Source of the DNA: Bifidobacterium aquikefiri | Lineage (GTDB): Bacteria; Actinomycetota; Actinomycetes; Actinomycetales; Bifidobacteriaceae | DNA: 64,000 nucleotides | NCBI RefSeq assembly: GCF_002259795.1 | Contig: NZ_MWXA01000005.1 | Span: 1 to 64,000 of the forward strand | Direction: 5' to 3' | Shown here: positions 17,028 to 26,958 of the stretch, one piece after another | Layout of the letters: each line of letters begins with the position of its first letter | Numbering within the stretch: position 1 is the stretch's first letter | Program-made: the position numbers and the translations under genes | The notes under the pieces: generated by a model | The model's input: the letters and a program-made list of their open reading frames with translations, nothing else | What the model was told of the DNA's origin: nothing | The model's database searches: none

Positions 17028-19847
17028 GTGAGGTCACAGCAGCATCAATCATCTACACCTTCGCGTGGGAGGAATGCCGCAACACACTCTCAATCCGGTT
17101 CCGAGCAACAGGAGTCGATGTGGAAGAAAGTTTCTCTGGCTATTCCCCGTGGCTTTGCATCGATCGTTCGCTCGTTGACCGGTGTCGGTGATTTTGACCC
17201 AGCGGCTCGTAGGGACGGCACATGCTTCGTTCTGCTGATCTGTGCCGTGCTGTTCTGCGCAAGTGAATGGTTTCGTGTCAGCGGGGCACTGGGACGCGTC
17301 CTTCATGCTGCGGCATCCGGTCTACTGGGAGTCATGAGTCTGATTCTGCCCGTGCTGCTGACTTATATTGCTTTGAGACTCATCCGTCACGTTGGCGATG
17401 ATCAGAACAACCCCCGAATACTCAGTGGTTGGGTATTGATGCTGTGGTCTATCTGCTCTATCCTCGACATTTCGAAAACGGCTAGTTCCAGAACCTTCGA
17501 TTTTGAGGCGATACAGGACGCGGGCGGCCTTTTCGGCTTCTTCCTCGGATCACCCTTGGCATGGGGGCTCTCGAATGTTTTTGCAATCATCGTGTTTGTC
17601 GTGGTTGCCTTCTTCTCAATTCTGATGATTGCCGGACTGCATGTGACTGATTTGCCCGATATCGGCCGGTCAGGGTTAAGCAAGCTTCGCGGCCGCAGTG
17701 CTGAGGCCGCCGGAAAAGCGGATGATGGTGAATCTCAGGTTTCCACATTCGCGGCAGGCATGCCTGAAGCCGACGAAACGATGGTGCTTGCTCCTGGAGT
17801 GCCTGCCCATGACGGAACCGACGACGTGGATGACGGCAGGAAACAGGGTTCCTGGTTCACGCGCCTGTTCCATTTCAACAGACACAGGGGCGACGATTCC
17901 ACGCTCGACAGATACGAGGGGGACGATCCGTTCGTTCGAGCGGCGAGTCAGCATGGCGATATTGACGAGACCTCGGTAATTGGTGACTCTGCGGCACATG
18001 ACCATGACTCTACGCAGATGCTGAACATGCCTCAGCATCGTAATGATTATGGTGAGGATATGACATCCGGTGAGGCAACCGTTGCCATGCCGGGATCGTA
18101 TGGTTCATCGAGCATAGGTGCATCCCATCTGGGTGAGGATGTCTCTTCCACGGCGGATCATACGGGTAAGGACGCCGGAACTGTGGGTAATGCCGTCTCA
18201 GATCAGTCTCATTCGGATGCGAATGCTGCAGACGATGCAACAGATCATGCCGCTTCGCAAAGCGCAACGGGTGATGAGGGCAACGATGCAGACGAAAATG
18301 ATTCCATGGCCCAATATCAGCTGCCAACCATGGATCTTCTTGTCAAAGGTAAACCTCATGCTGCGAGAACCCCTGCAAATGACAATGTCATTAGGGCATT
18401 GCAATCGACTTTCCAGCAGTTTGACATCGATGCGAAGGTGGTCGGTTTTCTACGTGGACCATCGGTCACCCAGTATGAGGTTGAGCTCGGCCCTGGAGTG
18501 AAGGTTGAAAAGGTCACCAATCTGCAACGCAACATTGCCTATGCCGTTGCCAGCTCTGATGTCCGCATTCTTTCTCCGATTCCTGGCAAGTCTGCAATCG
18601 GCATCGAGATTCCCAATGTCGATCGCGAAATCGTTCATCTTGGGGATGTGCTTCGTTCCGAAAAGGCTCAGTCCGATCCCAATCCAATGCTTGCCGGTGT
18701 TGGCAAGGATGTTGAAGGACACTTCATTACTGCCGATCTGACGAAGATGCCGCATCTGCTCGTTGCTGGTGCCACGGGTTCAGGAAAATCCAGCTTCATC
18801 AATTCCATGCTTACTTCAGTGATCATGCGGTCGACACCGGAACAGGTGAGACTCATCATGGTCGATCCAAAGCGTGTTGAATTAAGCGCGTATGCTGGAA
18901 TTCCGCATCTTCTGACTCCTATTATCACCGATCCCAAGAAGGCCGCACAAGCCTTGGAATGGGTGGTGAAAGAGATGGATGCTCGCTATGATGACCTCCA
19001 GTACTTTGGATTCCGGCATGTCAAGGATTTCAATGAGGCTGTTCGTGCTGGCAAGGTACATGTTCCTGAAGGTTCGAAGCGCAAGGTAGCCCCGTATCCC
19101 TATCTGCTCGTGGTCGTGGATGAAATGGCAGATCTGATGATGGTCGCCAAGAACGATGTGGAGAGTTCCATTCAAAGAATAACCCAGCTTGCGCGGGCGG
19201 CGGGTGTGCACCTTGTGCTGGCGACGCAGCGACCTTCAGTCGATGTGGTCACCGGACTCATCAAGGCGAATATTCCCTCGCGTCTGGCCTTTGCAACTTC
19301 GTCTGCAACGGATTCCCGAGTGATTCTTGATACCACCGGGGCTGAGACACTCATCGGGCAGGGAGACGCGCTCTTCCTGCCCATGGGGTCGGCGAAGCCC
19401 TTGCGTGTCCAAGGTTCATGGGTTGGGGAATCAGAAATTCGCCGTGCCGTCGAATATGTGAGAACACAGAGAAAGCCCCATTATCGCGAAGATATCGAAC
19501 AGATGGCTCAACAGGCAGAGAATCGGCCAGAAATCGATGAAGAGATCGGTGACGATCTCGATGTGCTGTTGCAGGCTGCAGAGCTGGTGGTAACGACTCA
19601 ATTTGGTTCAACGTCAATGTTGCAGCGTAAGTTGCGCGTAGGCTTTGCCAAAGCTGGACGTTTGATGGATCTACTTGAATCGCATGGCGTTGTCGGGCCT
19701 TCTGAAGGGTCAAAGGCACGAGAAGTGCTCGTGCAACCACAGGATTTGCAAGCTGTTCTTTCATTCCTGAAGGGTGAAACGACCTCTCTGCAACAGTCGC
19801 AGCCAACGTTGGGCCAGTCGCAGCAGGATATTGAGACACAGCATTGA
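17028..19847 (+). CDS. ftsK: DNA translocase FtsK/SpoIIIE
   Basis: 939 residues. It anchors at the division septum and pumps chromosomal DNA during segregation. The N-terminal region (about 60-215) has four hydrophobic segments. A long Asp/His/Ser-rich linker (about 220-430) follows. The motor carries [15 protein letters not shown] (Walker A), [14 protein letters not shown] and [13 protein letters not shown] (Walker B). A C-terminal gamma winged-helix domain ([18 protein letters not shown]) would read orientation sequences on DNA. The start is GTG 17028, with GAGAGG five bases upstream. It heads the conserved cluster ftsK-pgsA-cinA-clgR-DUF3046-recA-recX. Confidence 0.96.
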   Translation: MRSQQHQSSTPSRGRNAATHSQSGSEQQESMWKKVSLAIPRGFASIVRSLTGVGDFDPAARRDGTCFVLLICAVLFCASEWFRVSGALGRVLHAAASGLLGVMSLILPVLLTYIALRLIRHVGDDQNNPRILSGWVLMLWSICSILDISKTASSRTFDFEAIQDAGGLFGFFLGSPLAWGLSNVFAIIVFVVVAFFSILMIAGLHVTDLPDIGRSGLSKLRGRSAEAAGKADDGESQVSTFAAGMPEADETMVLAPGVPAHDGTDDVDDGRKQGSWFTRLFHFNRHRGDDSTLDRYEGDDPFVRAASQHGDIDETSVIGDSAAHDHDSTQMLNMPQHRNDYGEDMTSGEATVAMPGSYGSSSIGASHLGEDVSSTADHTGKDAGTVGNAVSDQSHSDANAADDATDHAASQSATGDEGNDADENDSMAQYQLPTMDLLVKGKPHAARTPANDNVIRALQSTFQQFDIDAKVVGFLRGPSVTQYEVELGPGVKVEKVTNLQRNIAYAVASSDVRILSPIPGKSAIGIEIPNVDREIVHLGDVLRSEKAQSDPNPMLAGVGKDVEGHFITADLTKMPHLLVAGATGSGKSSFINSMLTSVIMRSTPEQVRLIMVDPKRVELSAYAGIPHLLTPIITDPKKAAQALEWVVKEMDARYDDLQYFGFRHVKDFNEAVRAGKVHVPEGSKRKVAPYPYLLVVVDEMADLMMVAKNDVESSIQRITQLARAAGVHLVLATQRPSVDVVTGLIKANIPSRLAFATSSATDSRVILDTTGAETLIGQGDALFLPMGSAKPLRVQGSWVGESEIRRAVEYVRTQRKPHYREDIEQMAQQAENRPEIDEEIGDDLDVLLQAAELVVTTQFGSTSMLQRKLRVGFAKAGRLMDLLESHGVVGPSEGSKAREVLVQPQDLQAVLSFLKGETTSLQQSQPTLGQSQQDIETQH

Positions 19848-20016
19848 CACCATGAACCGGGACGTACCTAAGGAAGCACGAACGCATGAGATGCTCCTTG
19901 ATGTCATGTAAATAGGCCTTTCGGGGTAGCATGGTGTGGGTGTAATACGTAAATAGCTGCAATGCATACGTTTTTCTTCAAAAGCAATGACGCAGGGCGG
20001 CAATCGAGGAGAGGTC

Positions 20017-20688
20017 ATGCAGGAACACCTTGAAGACAAGTCAGATTCAGATTCGACCGGAAACAAAGCCACGCATGGCGATGGGTCGGTTCATGGCAGT
20101 CTTTTCGACGGGTGGAACAGCCCTCCCAACTTGGTAACGTATGTCAGAATCGTCCTTGTTGTCGTTTTTTTGGCGCTGTATATCGCTTCTGGACGCTTCG
20201 GTTCTGAGAGTCTGCCGCTTCGTTGGTCGGCAACGGCGCTGTTCATCATTGCCGCCTCGACCGATAAGCTCGATGGATGGATGGCCCGCCGATACAATCA
20301 GGTTACCGAGCTTGGCAAACTGCTCGATCCGATTGCCGACAAGCTGCTTATTCTTGCGGCGTTGGTGGTTGCGTCATGCTTCAACGAAATAGCATGGTGG
20401 GTGACCGCGCTATTTCTGATTCGTGAACTCGGCATCACCGTCATGCGATTCATCGTCATTGACACCGGAGGAAGCGTTATCGCGGCATCCAAGGCAGGAA
20501 AATACAAGACCTTGTTCGAATGCTTTGCGATTGCCTTACTGTTGGCTCCAATACCTGCACTGGTGGGCATTGAAACAGGTCCTGCACATGTCTATACCAT
20601 TTTCACGGCGGCAATCGTCTATATCGCATTGATTCTCTGTATGTATTCAGGTGGTGAATATCTCTATCACACACTGCGAAGACGCTGA
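20017..20688 (+). CDS. pgsA: CDP-diacylglycerol-glycerol-3-phosphate 3-phosphatidyltransferase
   Basis: 223 residues, integral membrane enzyme that makes phosphatidylglycerol phosphate. The CDP-alcohol phosphatidyltransferase signature is complete: DKLDGWMAR, then after eight residues GKLLDPIAD, giving D-x2-DG-x2-AR-x8-G-x3-D-x3-D. About five hydrophobic segments are visible. The ATG at 20017 is preferred because CGAGGAGAGG lies directly upstream. An ATG at 19987 would put that site inside the coding region. It sits between ftsK and cinA, the usual actinobacterial order. Confidence 0.94.
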   Translation: MQEHLEDKSDSDSTGNKATHGDGSVHGSLFDGWNSPPNLVTYVRIVLVVVFLALYIASGRFGSESLPLRWSATALFIIAASTDKLDGWMARRYNQVTELGKLLDPIADKLLILAALVVASCFNEIAWWVTALFLIRELGITVMRFIVIDTGGSVIAASKAGKYKTLFECFAIALLLAPIPALVGIETGPAHVYTIFTAAIVYIALILCMYSGGEYLYHTLRRR

Positions 20689-20768
20689 AATCGCAGTGCC
20701 GACCTTGACTCTTCAGCGGTTGATGCTGTTGTCCTTATCCACAGCATCGAAGTATTTCCAGGTGATCT

Positions 20769-21389
20769 ATGAAGAACAATGAAATCGAACAGTCGAATCC
20801 TGAAGCATCCTCTCACGATCAGGCGAATACGGTTGCGCCATCGCAAAGACAGCGTGATGAACTTGCGACCCATATCATCACGATGTGTCGAACGCACGGA
20901 TTCTACCTTGCAGCTGCCGAGTCTCTGACTGGCGGACTCCTTGCTGACGCCTTCGTCAGAATTCCAGGTGCATCCGACGTATTCCTCGGATCGGCGGTCA
21001 CATACGATATCGCGGCGAAGGCTTCGATTTTGCACGTTGACGAATACATACTCGATACTGCAGGAGCCGTGGATCCCAGAGTCGCAGCACAGATGGCTCA
21101 ATCGACGGCACACCTCTATGAACGAGATGACATCAGAGGCAGAGTATTCGGTCTTTCCACCACTGGGGTTGCAGGCCCGGGGTCAGATGGTGATAAGCCT
21201 GCAGGCATGGTCTATGTGGGCATATATTCACCGCTCAATGACGCTGAATCCGAAGCGGCATCAGCGCACACGGTCAGTTATCGATTGCAGCTTGGGGGCT
21301 CGCGTGAATGCGTTCGTCTTCAGACAGTGCAGCATGTCCTCACTTATCTGGAGCAGGCGTTGGAGTCGGCAACCAGGCGGTTGCAATAG
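20769..21389 (+). CDS. cinA: CinA-family nicotinamide-nucleotide amidohydrolase domain protein
   Basis: 206 residues, corresponding to the C-terminal domain of CinA only. A polar ~30-residue N-terminus precedes the domain. Family motifs are AAAESLTGGLLADAFVRIPG, FLGSAVTYDIAAKASIL, GAVDPRVAAQMAQ and STTGVAGPGSDGDKPAG. PncC-type proteins of this kind deamidate NMN in pyridine-nucleotide salvage. The name CinA comes from competence and DNA-damage regulation, and the gene sits upstream of recA here as elsewhere. The ATG follows an AGGTGA site. It lies 80 bp after pgsA. Confidence 0.9.
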   Translation: MKNNEIEQSNPEASSHDQANTVAPSQRQRDELATHIITMCRTHGFYLAAAESLTGGLLADAFVRIPGASDVFLGSAVTYDIAAKASILHVDEYILDTAGAVDPRVAAQMAQSTAHLYERDDIRGRVFGLSTTGVAGPGSDGDKPAGMVYVGIYSPLNDAESEAASAHTVSYRLQLGGSRECVRLQTVQHVLTYLEQALESATRRLQ

Positions 21390-21525
21390 CAAAAGGCGAC
21401 ATAAGACTGTCGAATGTGAAGTCGCTCACATTCAGTCGAAAATAGCTTCGCTGACGGAATATTAAGCCCTGGGCCCTGTTGAATAAGTTGTAGTCGAAAA
21501 CGATGGTGGCGAAAGGGGATATGCA

Positions 21526-22062
21526 ATGGTTACTGAAAATACAGTATTGAATCGCACTGAACTGACTCACAGTGGTGAGTCCTATGAACTCAAGCCCGTA
21601 TCACTTCCTCAACGTGGCAACGCGCGTGTGCGCAATTTAACTCCTGCACAAAAAAGGGCAGTGATGTTCGCCCAGCAGCAGGTGCTGAGGGCCAAGGCGG
21701 CGAAAAAGGCTAAGGATGACCGTCAGGCAGCCCTCAGCCGTATGTGGATGCAAGATGAAGATGCTCCGGCAGCAAAGCGTTCCGCGAAGATCTCTGTAGA
21801 GGATTCATCAGAAAACGCTCAGAATGTTTCCCTGCGTGAGGCTCTGGGCCACGTACTGCGTGATCTGAGAACGAAGGATCACAAGACGTTGCGCGAAGTG
21901 AGCGAAAATGCGGGTGTGTCCCTGGGTTACCTCTCTGAGGTCGAGAGAGGGCAGAAAGAGGCAAGTTCTGAGTTGTTGAGTTCAATAGCTGAAGCTCTTG
22001 GCGTCAGCGTTCCACAGATGTTGCGTATGGTTGCGGATTATTTGGAATCACTTGAAAGCTAG
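21526..22062 (+). CDS. clgR: XRE-family transcriptional regulator, ClgR-like
   Basis: 178 residues. The N-terminal ~100 residues are charged and probably flexible. The C-terminal helix-turn-helix domain (about 103-170) reads [33 protein letters not shown] and [16 protein letters not shown], very close to actinobacterial ClgR. In that group ClgR activates clp protease and other stress genes. Its location between cinA and recA is the standard one. AAAGGGG precedes the ATG. The N-terminal extension is longer than in many ClgR proteins and has an Ala/Lys-rich stretch. Confidence 0.88.
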   Translation: MVTENTVLNRTELTHSGESYELKPVSLPQRGNARVRNLTPAQKRAVMFAQQQVLRAKAAKKAKDDRQAALSRMWMQDEDAPAAKRSAKISVEDSSENAQNVSLREALGHVLRDLRTKDHKTLREVSENAGVSLGYLSEVERGQKEASSELLSSIAEALGVSVPQMLRMVADYLESLES

Positions 22063-22099
22063 TTGTTATGGGTCTGGCTATTATGGCGTTGAAGAAGAT

Positions 22100-22120
22100 G
22101 CGGGTTGATGGCTAACCCGC
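22100..22120 (+). other. Small hairpin between clgR and DUF3046
   Basis: GCGGGTT (22100-22106) and AACCCGC (22114-22120) form a 7-bp stem with a 7-base loop. No U-run follows, so it is more likely an attenuating or processing structure than a full terminator. Confidence 0.4.
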
Positions 22121-22157
22121 TCAACGGTGAGGTTTCACAGCATAGATAAGGTCATGA

Positions 22158-22391
22158 GTGCGAGAAAGAGAATTCTGGCAGCTATTGGAAGAAGTGTTTG
22201 GACGTGTTTATGGTCGCAGCCTTTCGCATGATCAAAGGCTTGCAGCCTTGGACTCGATGACCGTTGTGGAAGCGCTGAACAAGGGCGTTGAGCCTAGGGT
22301 CGTGTGGAATGTATTGTGCAACCAGATGGACATTCCAGACTCGAGGCGTTGGGGAAAAGATCATAATGCGCCGCCACTCCCGGCGGCATAG
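22158..22391 (+). CDS. DUF3046 domain-containing protein
   Basis: 77 residues, small and soluble. The pattern REREFWQLLEEVFG, LAALDSMTVVEALNKG, PRVVWNVLCNQMDIPDSRRWG matches DUF3046, an actinobacterial family encoded beside recA (for example in mycobacteria). Function is unknown. The start is GTG 22158, with AAGG (22148-22151) upstream. It ends just before a strong terminator that separates it from recA. Confidence 0.88.
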   Translation: MREREFWQLLEEVFGRVYGRSLSHDQRLAALDSMTVVEALNKGVEPRVVWNVLCNQMDIPDSRRWGKDHNAPPLPAA

Positions 22392-22400
22392 ATTCATGTA

Positions 22401-22450
22401 GCGGGTGTCAGCCGATCATCGGATGATCAGACACACCCGCTTTTATTTTT
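22401..22450 (+). terminator. Rho-independent terminator before recA
   Basis: GCGGGTGT (22401-22408) pairs with ACACCCGC (22433-22440), enclosing an inner GATCAT/ATGATC stem. A T-rich tail (22441-22450) follows. It closes the clgR-DUF3046 transcript. Confidence 0.85.
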
Positions 22451-22466
22451 GCCTAAAACTCGTGTT

Positions 22467-22480
22467 CGAACAAATGTTCG
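22467..22480 (+). promoter_or_regulatory. LexA-binding SOS box upstream of recA
   Basis: CGAACAAATGTTCG fits the Gram-positive and actinobacterial consensus CGAAC-N4-GTTCG. It is followed three bases later by a -10-like TATACT (22483-22488), so LexA would cover the core promoter. It lies about 145 bp before the recA start, giving a long leader. Confidence 0.85.
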
Positions 22481-22622
22481 ACTATACTGGGAATCCGTAT
22501 TCAGCATATGCCGTCGGATACATCCCACATTCGACCACATTGGTTGTGAAGCTTTATGTTATGCGTCGCAATGTCATACGGTTGCGCTGTTGTTTATATA
22601 GAGATTTTACTAAGGAGAGCCA

Positions 22623-23816
22623 ATGGCTCAACACACAAGTGCCCGCGGATCGCGCAAAAGTCCGGAGGACAACGCGAAGCGCAAGGATCAAGCGTTGAAG
22701 ACGGCTCTTGATCAAGTAGAAAAAAGCTTTGGCAAAGGTTCAGCCATGCGCCTTGGCGATCGGCCGGTGCAGAATGTTGAAGTCATTCCTACCGGATCTC
22801 TGGCTTTGGACATGGCTTTAGGTATCGGCGGATTGCCGCGCGGAAGAATCGTGGAGGTGTATGGTCCTGAATCCTCGGGCAAGACAACACTTGCGTTGCA
22901 TGCAGTTGCGAATGCCCAGAAAAATGGGGGAGTGGCTGCATTCATCGATGCTGAACATGCATTGGATCCTGAATATGCCCGCAAACTCGGTGTCGATACC
23001 GATTCGCTTATAGTATCTCAGCCAGATAATGGTGAGCAGGCTCTGGAAATTGCTGACATGCTCGTCCGCTCAGGTGCGCTTGACATTATCGTCATCGACT
23101 CGGTAGCGGCTCTGGTTCCAAAGGCAGAGATTGAGGGCGAGATGGGCGATAGTCATGTAGGTCTTCAGGCGCGATTGATGAGCCAGGCTCTGAGAAAAAT
23201 GACTGGGGCACTTGCACAGGCGAATACTACCGCAATCTTCATCAATCAGCTTCGCGAAAAGATCGGGGTCTTCTTCGGCAGCCCTGAAACGACTACAGGC
23301 GGCAAGGCATTGAAGTTCTATTCATCAGTGCGTCTCGACATTCGTAGAATACAGACTTTGAAAAATGGCGAAGAAGCGGTCGGGAATAGGACTCGTGTCA
23401 AGGTAGTCAAGAATAAAATGGCTCCTCCTTTCAAATCGGCAGAATTCGACGTGCTCTACGGCGAAGGCATATCCAAGGAGGGGTCGGTTCTTGATATGGC
23501 ATTGCAGACCAATATCGTTAAGAAGTCGGGTTCGTGGTTCACCTATGGTGACGATCAGCTTGGCCAGGGTCGTGAGAATGTTCGCCAATATCTGAAGGAT
23601 AATACCGAACTCACTCAGGAAATCGAGCACAAGGTCAAGATTGCCTTTGGGCTGGAAACCCCTGATGCAGCCTCTGAAGATGCTGACGATGCAACAGGAC
23701 AGACTGACGCCGATCACGGATCTGAAGACAAGGGTTCACCAAAGTCCGAAGAACATGCTCAATCCAAATCCTCTGCACAAATCGGATCACGTGCACAGGT
23801 TCCCGCAAACGCATGA
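22623..23816 (+). CDS. recA: Recombinase RecA
   Basis: 397 residues. It forms filaments on single-stranded DNA, drives strand exchange and activates LexA cleavage. Core features: [20 protein letters not shown], Walker [24 protein letters not shown], Walker [14 protein letters not shown], the L2 region with [19 protein letters not shown], and [17 protein letters not shown]. The C-terminal ~65 residues form an Asp/Glu/Ser-rich acidic tail longer than usual. AAGGAGAGCC precedes the ATG. Expression is expected to be SOS-induced through the box at 22467-22480. Confidence 0.97.
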   Translation: MAQHTSARGSRKSPEDNAKRKDQALKTALDQVEKSFGKGSAMRLGDRPVQNVEVIPTGSLALDMALGIGGLPRGRIVEVYGPESSGKTTLALHAVANAQKNGGVAAFIDAEHALDPEYARKLGVDTDSLIVSQPDNGEQALEIADMLVRSGALDIIVIDSVAALVPKAEIEGEMGDSHVGLQARLMSQALRKMTGALAQANTTAIFINQLREKIGVFFGSPETTTGGKALKFYSSVRLDIRRIQTLKNGEEAVGNRTRVKVVKNKMAPPFKSAEFDVLYGEGISKEGSVLDMALQTNIVKKSGSWFTYGDDQLGQGRENVRQYLKDNTELTQEIEHKVKIAFGLETPDAASEDADDATGQTDADHGSEDKGSPKSEEHAQSKSSAQIGSRAQVPANA

Positions 23817-23885
23817 ATGTCGCGTGTCGCATGAGTATTTCAAGTCGAGCGAGTATTGCCATCCATATGAGTGGAGTGATGCTGC

Positions 23886-24698
23886 GTGATAACGGCCGAT
23901 AAGTTCCTAGCCTCGCACAAGATCATCATTCCCGAATCCCAATCTGTTGAGCGGCAATCCGCTGAAGATGTATGCGGTGAGCGCAGTCTTGATGACAGTG
24001 TTGATAACAGTGTTGAAAGTCCTGCCCATAGCTCTGATAGGAACAGTCCTCAGAGCACTGAAAGCACTGAAGACGCTCGCCCATTGGACGGTCATCGTGG
24101 GACGCAGGCCTTCAACACCTCGCGAACTCATGATCGCAAGGTAGCCGATCTCCGTGATGCGGTTGCTTGCATCACGGATAAGGACGAGGGGCACGCAGGG
24201 AAAGATGCTGAAACAGTCCCCGGTGAATTAAGCGACAACGATATTGACGCATGCCGGGAAGCTGCGCTCAGACTTCTGGATGCGGCTCCCCGGTCTTCAG
24301 GTGGTTTGAAGCAGCGTCTGATTGATAAGGAGTTCGATGACGCGGTTATAGACGAAGTCATTTCTCGTTTGCAACGGGTACTGTTAATCAATGATGAGGC
24401 ATATGCAGAATCCGCAGTGAGGTACTGTCTTTCGAGAAATATGGGCGCTCGATATACCGAACGTGAATTACTGCGCAAAGGCGTAGATCGTACCCTGACA
24501 AGACGCTTGATTGCTGAATCAACTGAGGCGGGGCAGTTTGTAGATGCTGCATATGAGCTCGGCAGAACTGTGTTGCGAAAGACTCAAGGTATGGATCCCA
24601 TCAAGCGCAAGCGCAGATTCTGGAGTGCAGGAGGAAGAAAAGGCCATGCTCCTGACATAATTCGTCAGGTTGCCAATGAACTCTTCGACAATGCTTAG
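23886..24698 (+). CDS. recX: Regulatory protein RecX
   Basis: 270 residues, much longer than the ~150 of many RecX proteins because of an N-terminal extension of about 110 residues rich in Ser, Asp and Glu. The C-terminal domain shows the three-helix repeats of RecX: ALRLLDAAPRSSGGLKQRL, VIDEVISRLQRVLLINDEAYA and RELLRKGVDRTLTRRLI. RecX binds RecA filaments and modulates their activity. The start is GTG 23886, preceded by GTGGAG. The 69-bp gap after recA holds no terminator, so the two are probably co-transcribed. Confidence 0.9.
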   Translation: MITADKFLASHKIIIPESQSVERQSAEDVCGERSLDDSVDNSVESPAHSSDRNSPQSTESTEDARPLDGHRGTQAFNTSRTHDRKVADLRDAVACITDKDEGHAGKDAETVPGELSDNDIDACREAALRLLDAAPRSSGGLKQRLIDKEFDDAVIDEVISRLQRVLLINDEAYAESAVRYCLSRNMGARYTERELLRKGVDRTLTRRLIAESTEAGQFVDAAYELGRTVLRKTQGMDPIKRKRRFWSAGGRKGHAPDIIRQVANELFDNA

Positions 24699-24740
24699 GA
24701 AATACCTATCTCTTGAAACTTCTGCCGGTAGTATCGAATC

Positions 24741-25358
24741 ATGTCGACTTTTATCACTATTTTCGCCACATCTCTGCTGGCTCTGTTTCCGATAGCCAAT
24801 CCCGCTGGAGCTCTTGCCGCATACGCAGGATTGACTGGTGACTTTGCTCCGCACGAGGTGCGTAGACAAGGTTTACGCACCGGAATCAATGTCGGGATCA
24901 TACTGGTTTCCTTTGCCATTCTGGGTTCGTTGATTCTCGATGTTTTTGGACTGAGTCTTCCGGCAATTCAAATTGCTGGTGGTTTTGTGGTGGCCAATTC
25001 AGGTCTTGGCATGCTGAGTCCGAAGCGGCAGCTCTCCCAAGAGGAAAACGATCATGCCAGGATCAAAAAGGACATATCATTCACACCGATGGCTCTGCCT
25101 CTTGTCGCAGGGCCCGGTGCCATCGGTGAAGTTATAGGTCTTTCAGCACGGTATCCCGGTCTTGAGGGACGCGGTGCACTTATCCTCGCCATCGTATTGC
25201 TTGCAGTCATCATCAGTGCATTGTTGATGTGGGGAACTCCGATTGTCGATAGACTTGGCCCAACCGGCATTGGAGCGTTGGTTCGAGTGATTGGTTTCCT
25301 GATTCTCTGCATAGGTGTTGAGCTGATGATTCACGGCATTACCACCCTCAAGCTGTAA
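24741..25358 (+). CDS. MarC-family integral membrane protein
   Basis: 205 residues with about six hydrophobic segments. The N-terminal LLALFPIANPAGALAAY, the DVFGLSLPAIQIAGGFVVANSGLGML segment and MALPLVAGPGAIGEVI are the family landmarks. MarC proteins were once linked to multiple antibiotic resistance, a link since disputed, and their function is unknown. The ribosome-binding site is weak. It is followed closely by the RNase P RNA gene on the opposite strand. Confidence 0.88.
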   Translation: MSTFITIFATSLLALFPIANPAGALAAYAGLTGDFAPHEVRRQGLRTGINVGIILVSFAILGSLILDVFGLSLPAIQIAGGFVVANSGLGMLSPKRQLSQEENDHARIKKDISFTPMALPLVAGPGAIGEVIGLSARYPGLEGRGALILAIVLLAVIISALLMWGTPIVDRLGPTGIGALVRVIGFLILCIGVELMIHGITTLKL

Positions 25359-25389
25359 TGTGCCGCGGAGGATGTTGGGAAAAGTAGTG

Positions 25390-25750
25390 AGACCCCTCGT
25401 ACCCCGGGTTCTGTCGTCGTGTAAGACGTATGGCCATCCATCTCGACCTGACGTTGCCGTCAGGCTCTAGCAGCCTACCCGAAGACGTGAGCGAGCAGCT
25501 CTTGATGTCTTCTGCTTGGCCTTGCTCCCAATGAGGCTTGCCTTGCAATCACTGTCACCAGCGATTCGGTGGTCTCTTGCACCGCCGTTTCACCCTTACC
25601 TGCGTAAGTTTCCAAACGCGGGCGGTCTATTCTCTGTTGCGCTATCTCTCAGGTCACCCTGGGCGGACGTTATCCGCCATTGTGCTCTGTGGAGCCCGGA
25701 AGTTCCTCAGTGCGGGGAAAAACCCAGCACCGCAGCCATAAAGGGGTCTC
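25390..25750 (-). ncRNA. rnpB: RNase P RNA (bacterial type A)
   Basis: Read on the minus strand, the 5' end (AGACCCCT, near 25750) pairs with the 3' end (AGGGGTCT, near 25390) to form P1. Conserved region I is present as GAGGAACTTCCGGGCTCC (about 25696-25714), and the 3' conserved ACAGAA lies near 25408-25413. The RNA is the catalytic subunit that matures tRNA 5' ends. The ends are set from the P1 pairing and may be off by a few bases. It is convergent with the MarC gene. Confidence 0.93.
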
Positions 25751-26053
25751 AGTGGATAAGAATACAACATCGTAGGATCTGGCGAGCCTCGCCGCCAACA
25801 TCTGGCTCCATGCCAAGGAAAAGCATGATGACCGAAGAATCCATAGTAACCAATACTTTACATACTCGGCAAACGCCCGAAGTTACGACATGAGAAATTT
25901 TCGGAATCGGCGAAAATTCTATGCTAATTGAGTGCCGGAAGACTGAGAAACCCCAACAATGCGAAGCTTTCGGCTACAATGTTGACTACCGGAACGGTGA
26001 TGAAGCCGTTCAACACACACGGCGGGTCATACCGCCCGATTAAGGAGGCTCAC
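25751..26053. other. Intergenic region between rnpB and hpf, with leader hairpins
   Basis: About 300 bp that must hold the rnpB promoter (minus strand) and the hpf promoter (plus strand). No confident -35/-10 pair is visible. Two hairpins lie near the hpf start: AACGG/CCGTT around 25993-26010, and GGCGG (26021-26025) with CCGCC (26032-26036), the latter ending 6 bases before the ribosome-binding site. Confidence 0.5.
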
Positions 26054-26722
26054 ATGGAAATCGTCGTAACGGGACGCCACACGCAAATTAAGCAGAGGTT
26101 CCGTGATGTAGCTGACACAAAGATGAATCGTGTGACTGCCATAGCCCCAGATGCGCAACGCGTCCAGATTGTTCTTTCTCATGAGGGCAACCCAAGGCAG
26201 GCGGATACAGCAAAAAGAGTTGAAATCACGGTTATTGCAGGGAGAACCGTTGTTCGTGCCGAGGCTTCCAGCGCGGATGAATTCAGTGCTTTGGATCTGG
26301 CTCTCGATAAGCTGACTCTTCGTCTGCGTCGTGCCCGTGATCGTCGTAAGGATCATCGTCGCGGGTATACCAATCCCGTTCCTGTTGATATGGGTGTTGT
26401 CGTGCCACAGACTGCTCCCGAACCGCAAGAGGTCGAAGAGGCTGAGCCAACTGACAGCCCTGCAGCAGCTCTCGCCAGCGAATTGGGTCCAGGCGAATCC
26501 GTAGAGGTTCAGGTTGGCGATACTCCAATCGTCATCAGACGCAAGCTCCACCTTGCAGAGCCAATGAGCATTGACGAGGCTCTTTACGAAATGGAACTCA
26601 TCGGGCACGATTTCTTCCTCTTCGTCAACAAGGAGACCGGAAGGCCATCCGTTGTCTATCACCGTCACGGTTGGAGCTACGGTGTCTTTGAAATTGACAC
26701 GCCTGAAAACGTATCGAAGTAA
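26054..26722 (+). CDS. hpf: Ribosome hibernation promoting factor, long form
   Basis: 222 residues. The N-terminal S30AE/YfiA domain (about 1-100) begins MEIVVTGRHTQIKQRF and includes DLALDKLTLRLRRARDRRKDH. A Pro/Glu linker follows. The C-terminal domain (about 165-222) shows PMSIDEALYEMELIGHDFFL and YHRHGWSYGVFEI, typical of long HPF that dimerises 70S ribosomes into 100S particles. The ATG at 26054 has a near-perfect site, TAAGGAGG (26041-26048). The longer frame from 25928 is rejected. A GC-rich hairpin just upstream may influence translation. Confidence 0.93.
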   Translation: MEIVVTGRHTQIKQRFRDVADTKMNRVTAIAPDAQRVQIVLSHEGNPRQADTAKRVEITVIAGRTVVRAEASSADEFSALDLALDKLTLRLRRARDRRKDHRRGYTNPVPVDMGVVVPQTAPEPQEVEEAEPTDSPAAALASELGPGESVEVQVGDTPIVIRRKLHLAEPMSIDEALYEMELIGHDFFLFVNKETGRPSVVYHRHGWSYGVFEIDTPENVSK

Positions 26723-26752
26723 TTTTTTGCAGTTTGTACATATATGAGTAGC

Positions 26753-26796
26753 GAATATGGGTCTGCCGTGATCGACATCATTGCAGACCCATATTC
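26753..26796 (+). terminator. Terminator hairpin after hpf
   Basis: GAATATGGGTCTGC (26753-26766) pairs perfectly with 26783-26796 around a 16-base loop. There is no long U-run, but the position between hpf and secA fits. Confidence 0.75.
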
Positions 26797-26958
26797 ATGG
26801 AACAAAAGCAGCCCTTAGGATAGCTGAAAGCGTGAAACTCATGTTAGGTAAAATCCGCGCTTTCAAGTACTATGGACGAAGTTTGTGCCTAGTATTCATA
26901 TTAGGCATTTCACCTTGTTGTTTAGTTGTTGCAGATGCAACACATTAGGGAGCTCAAC

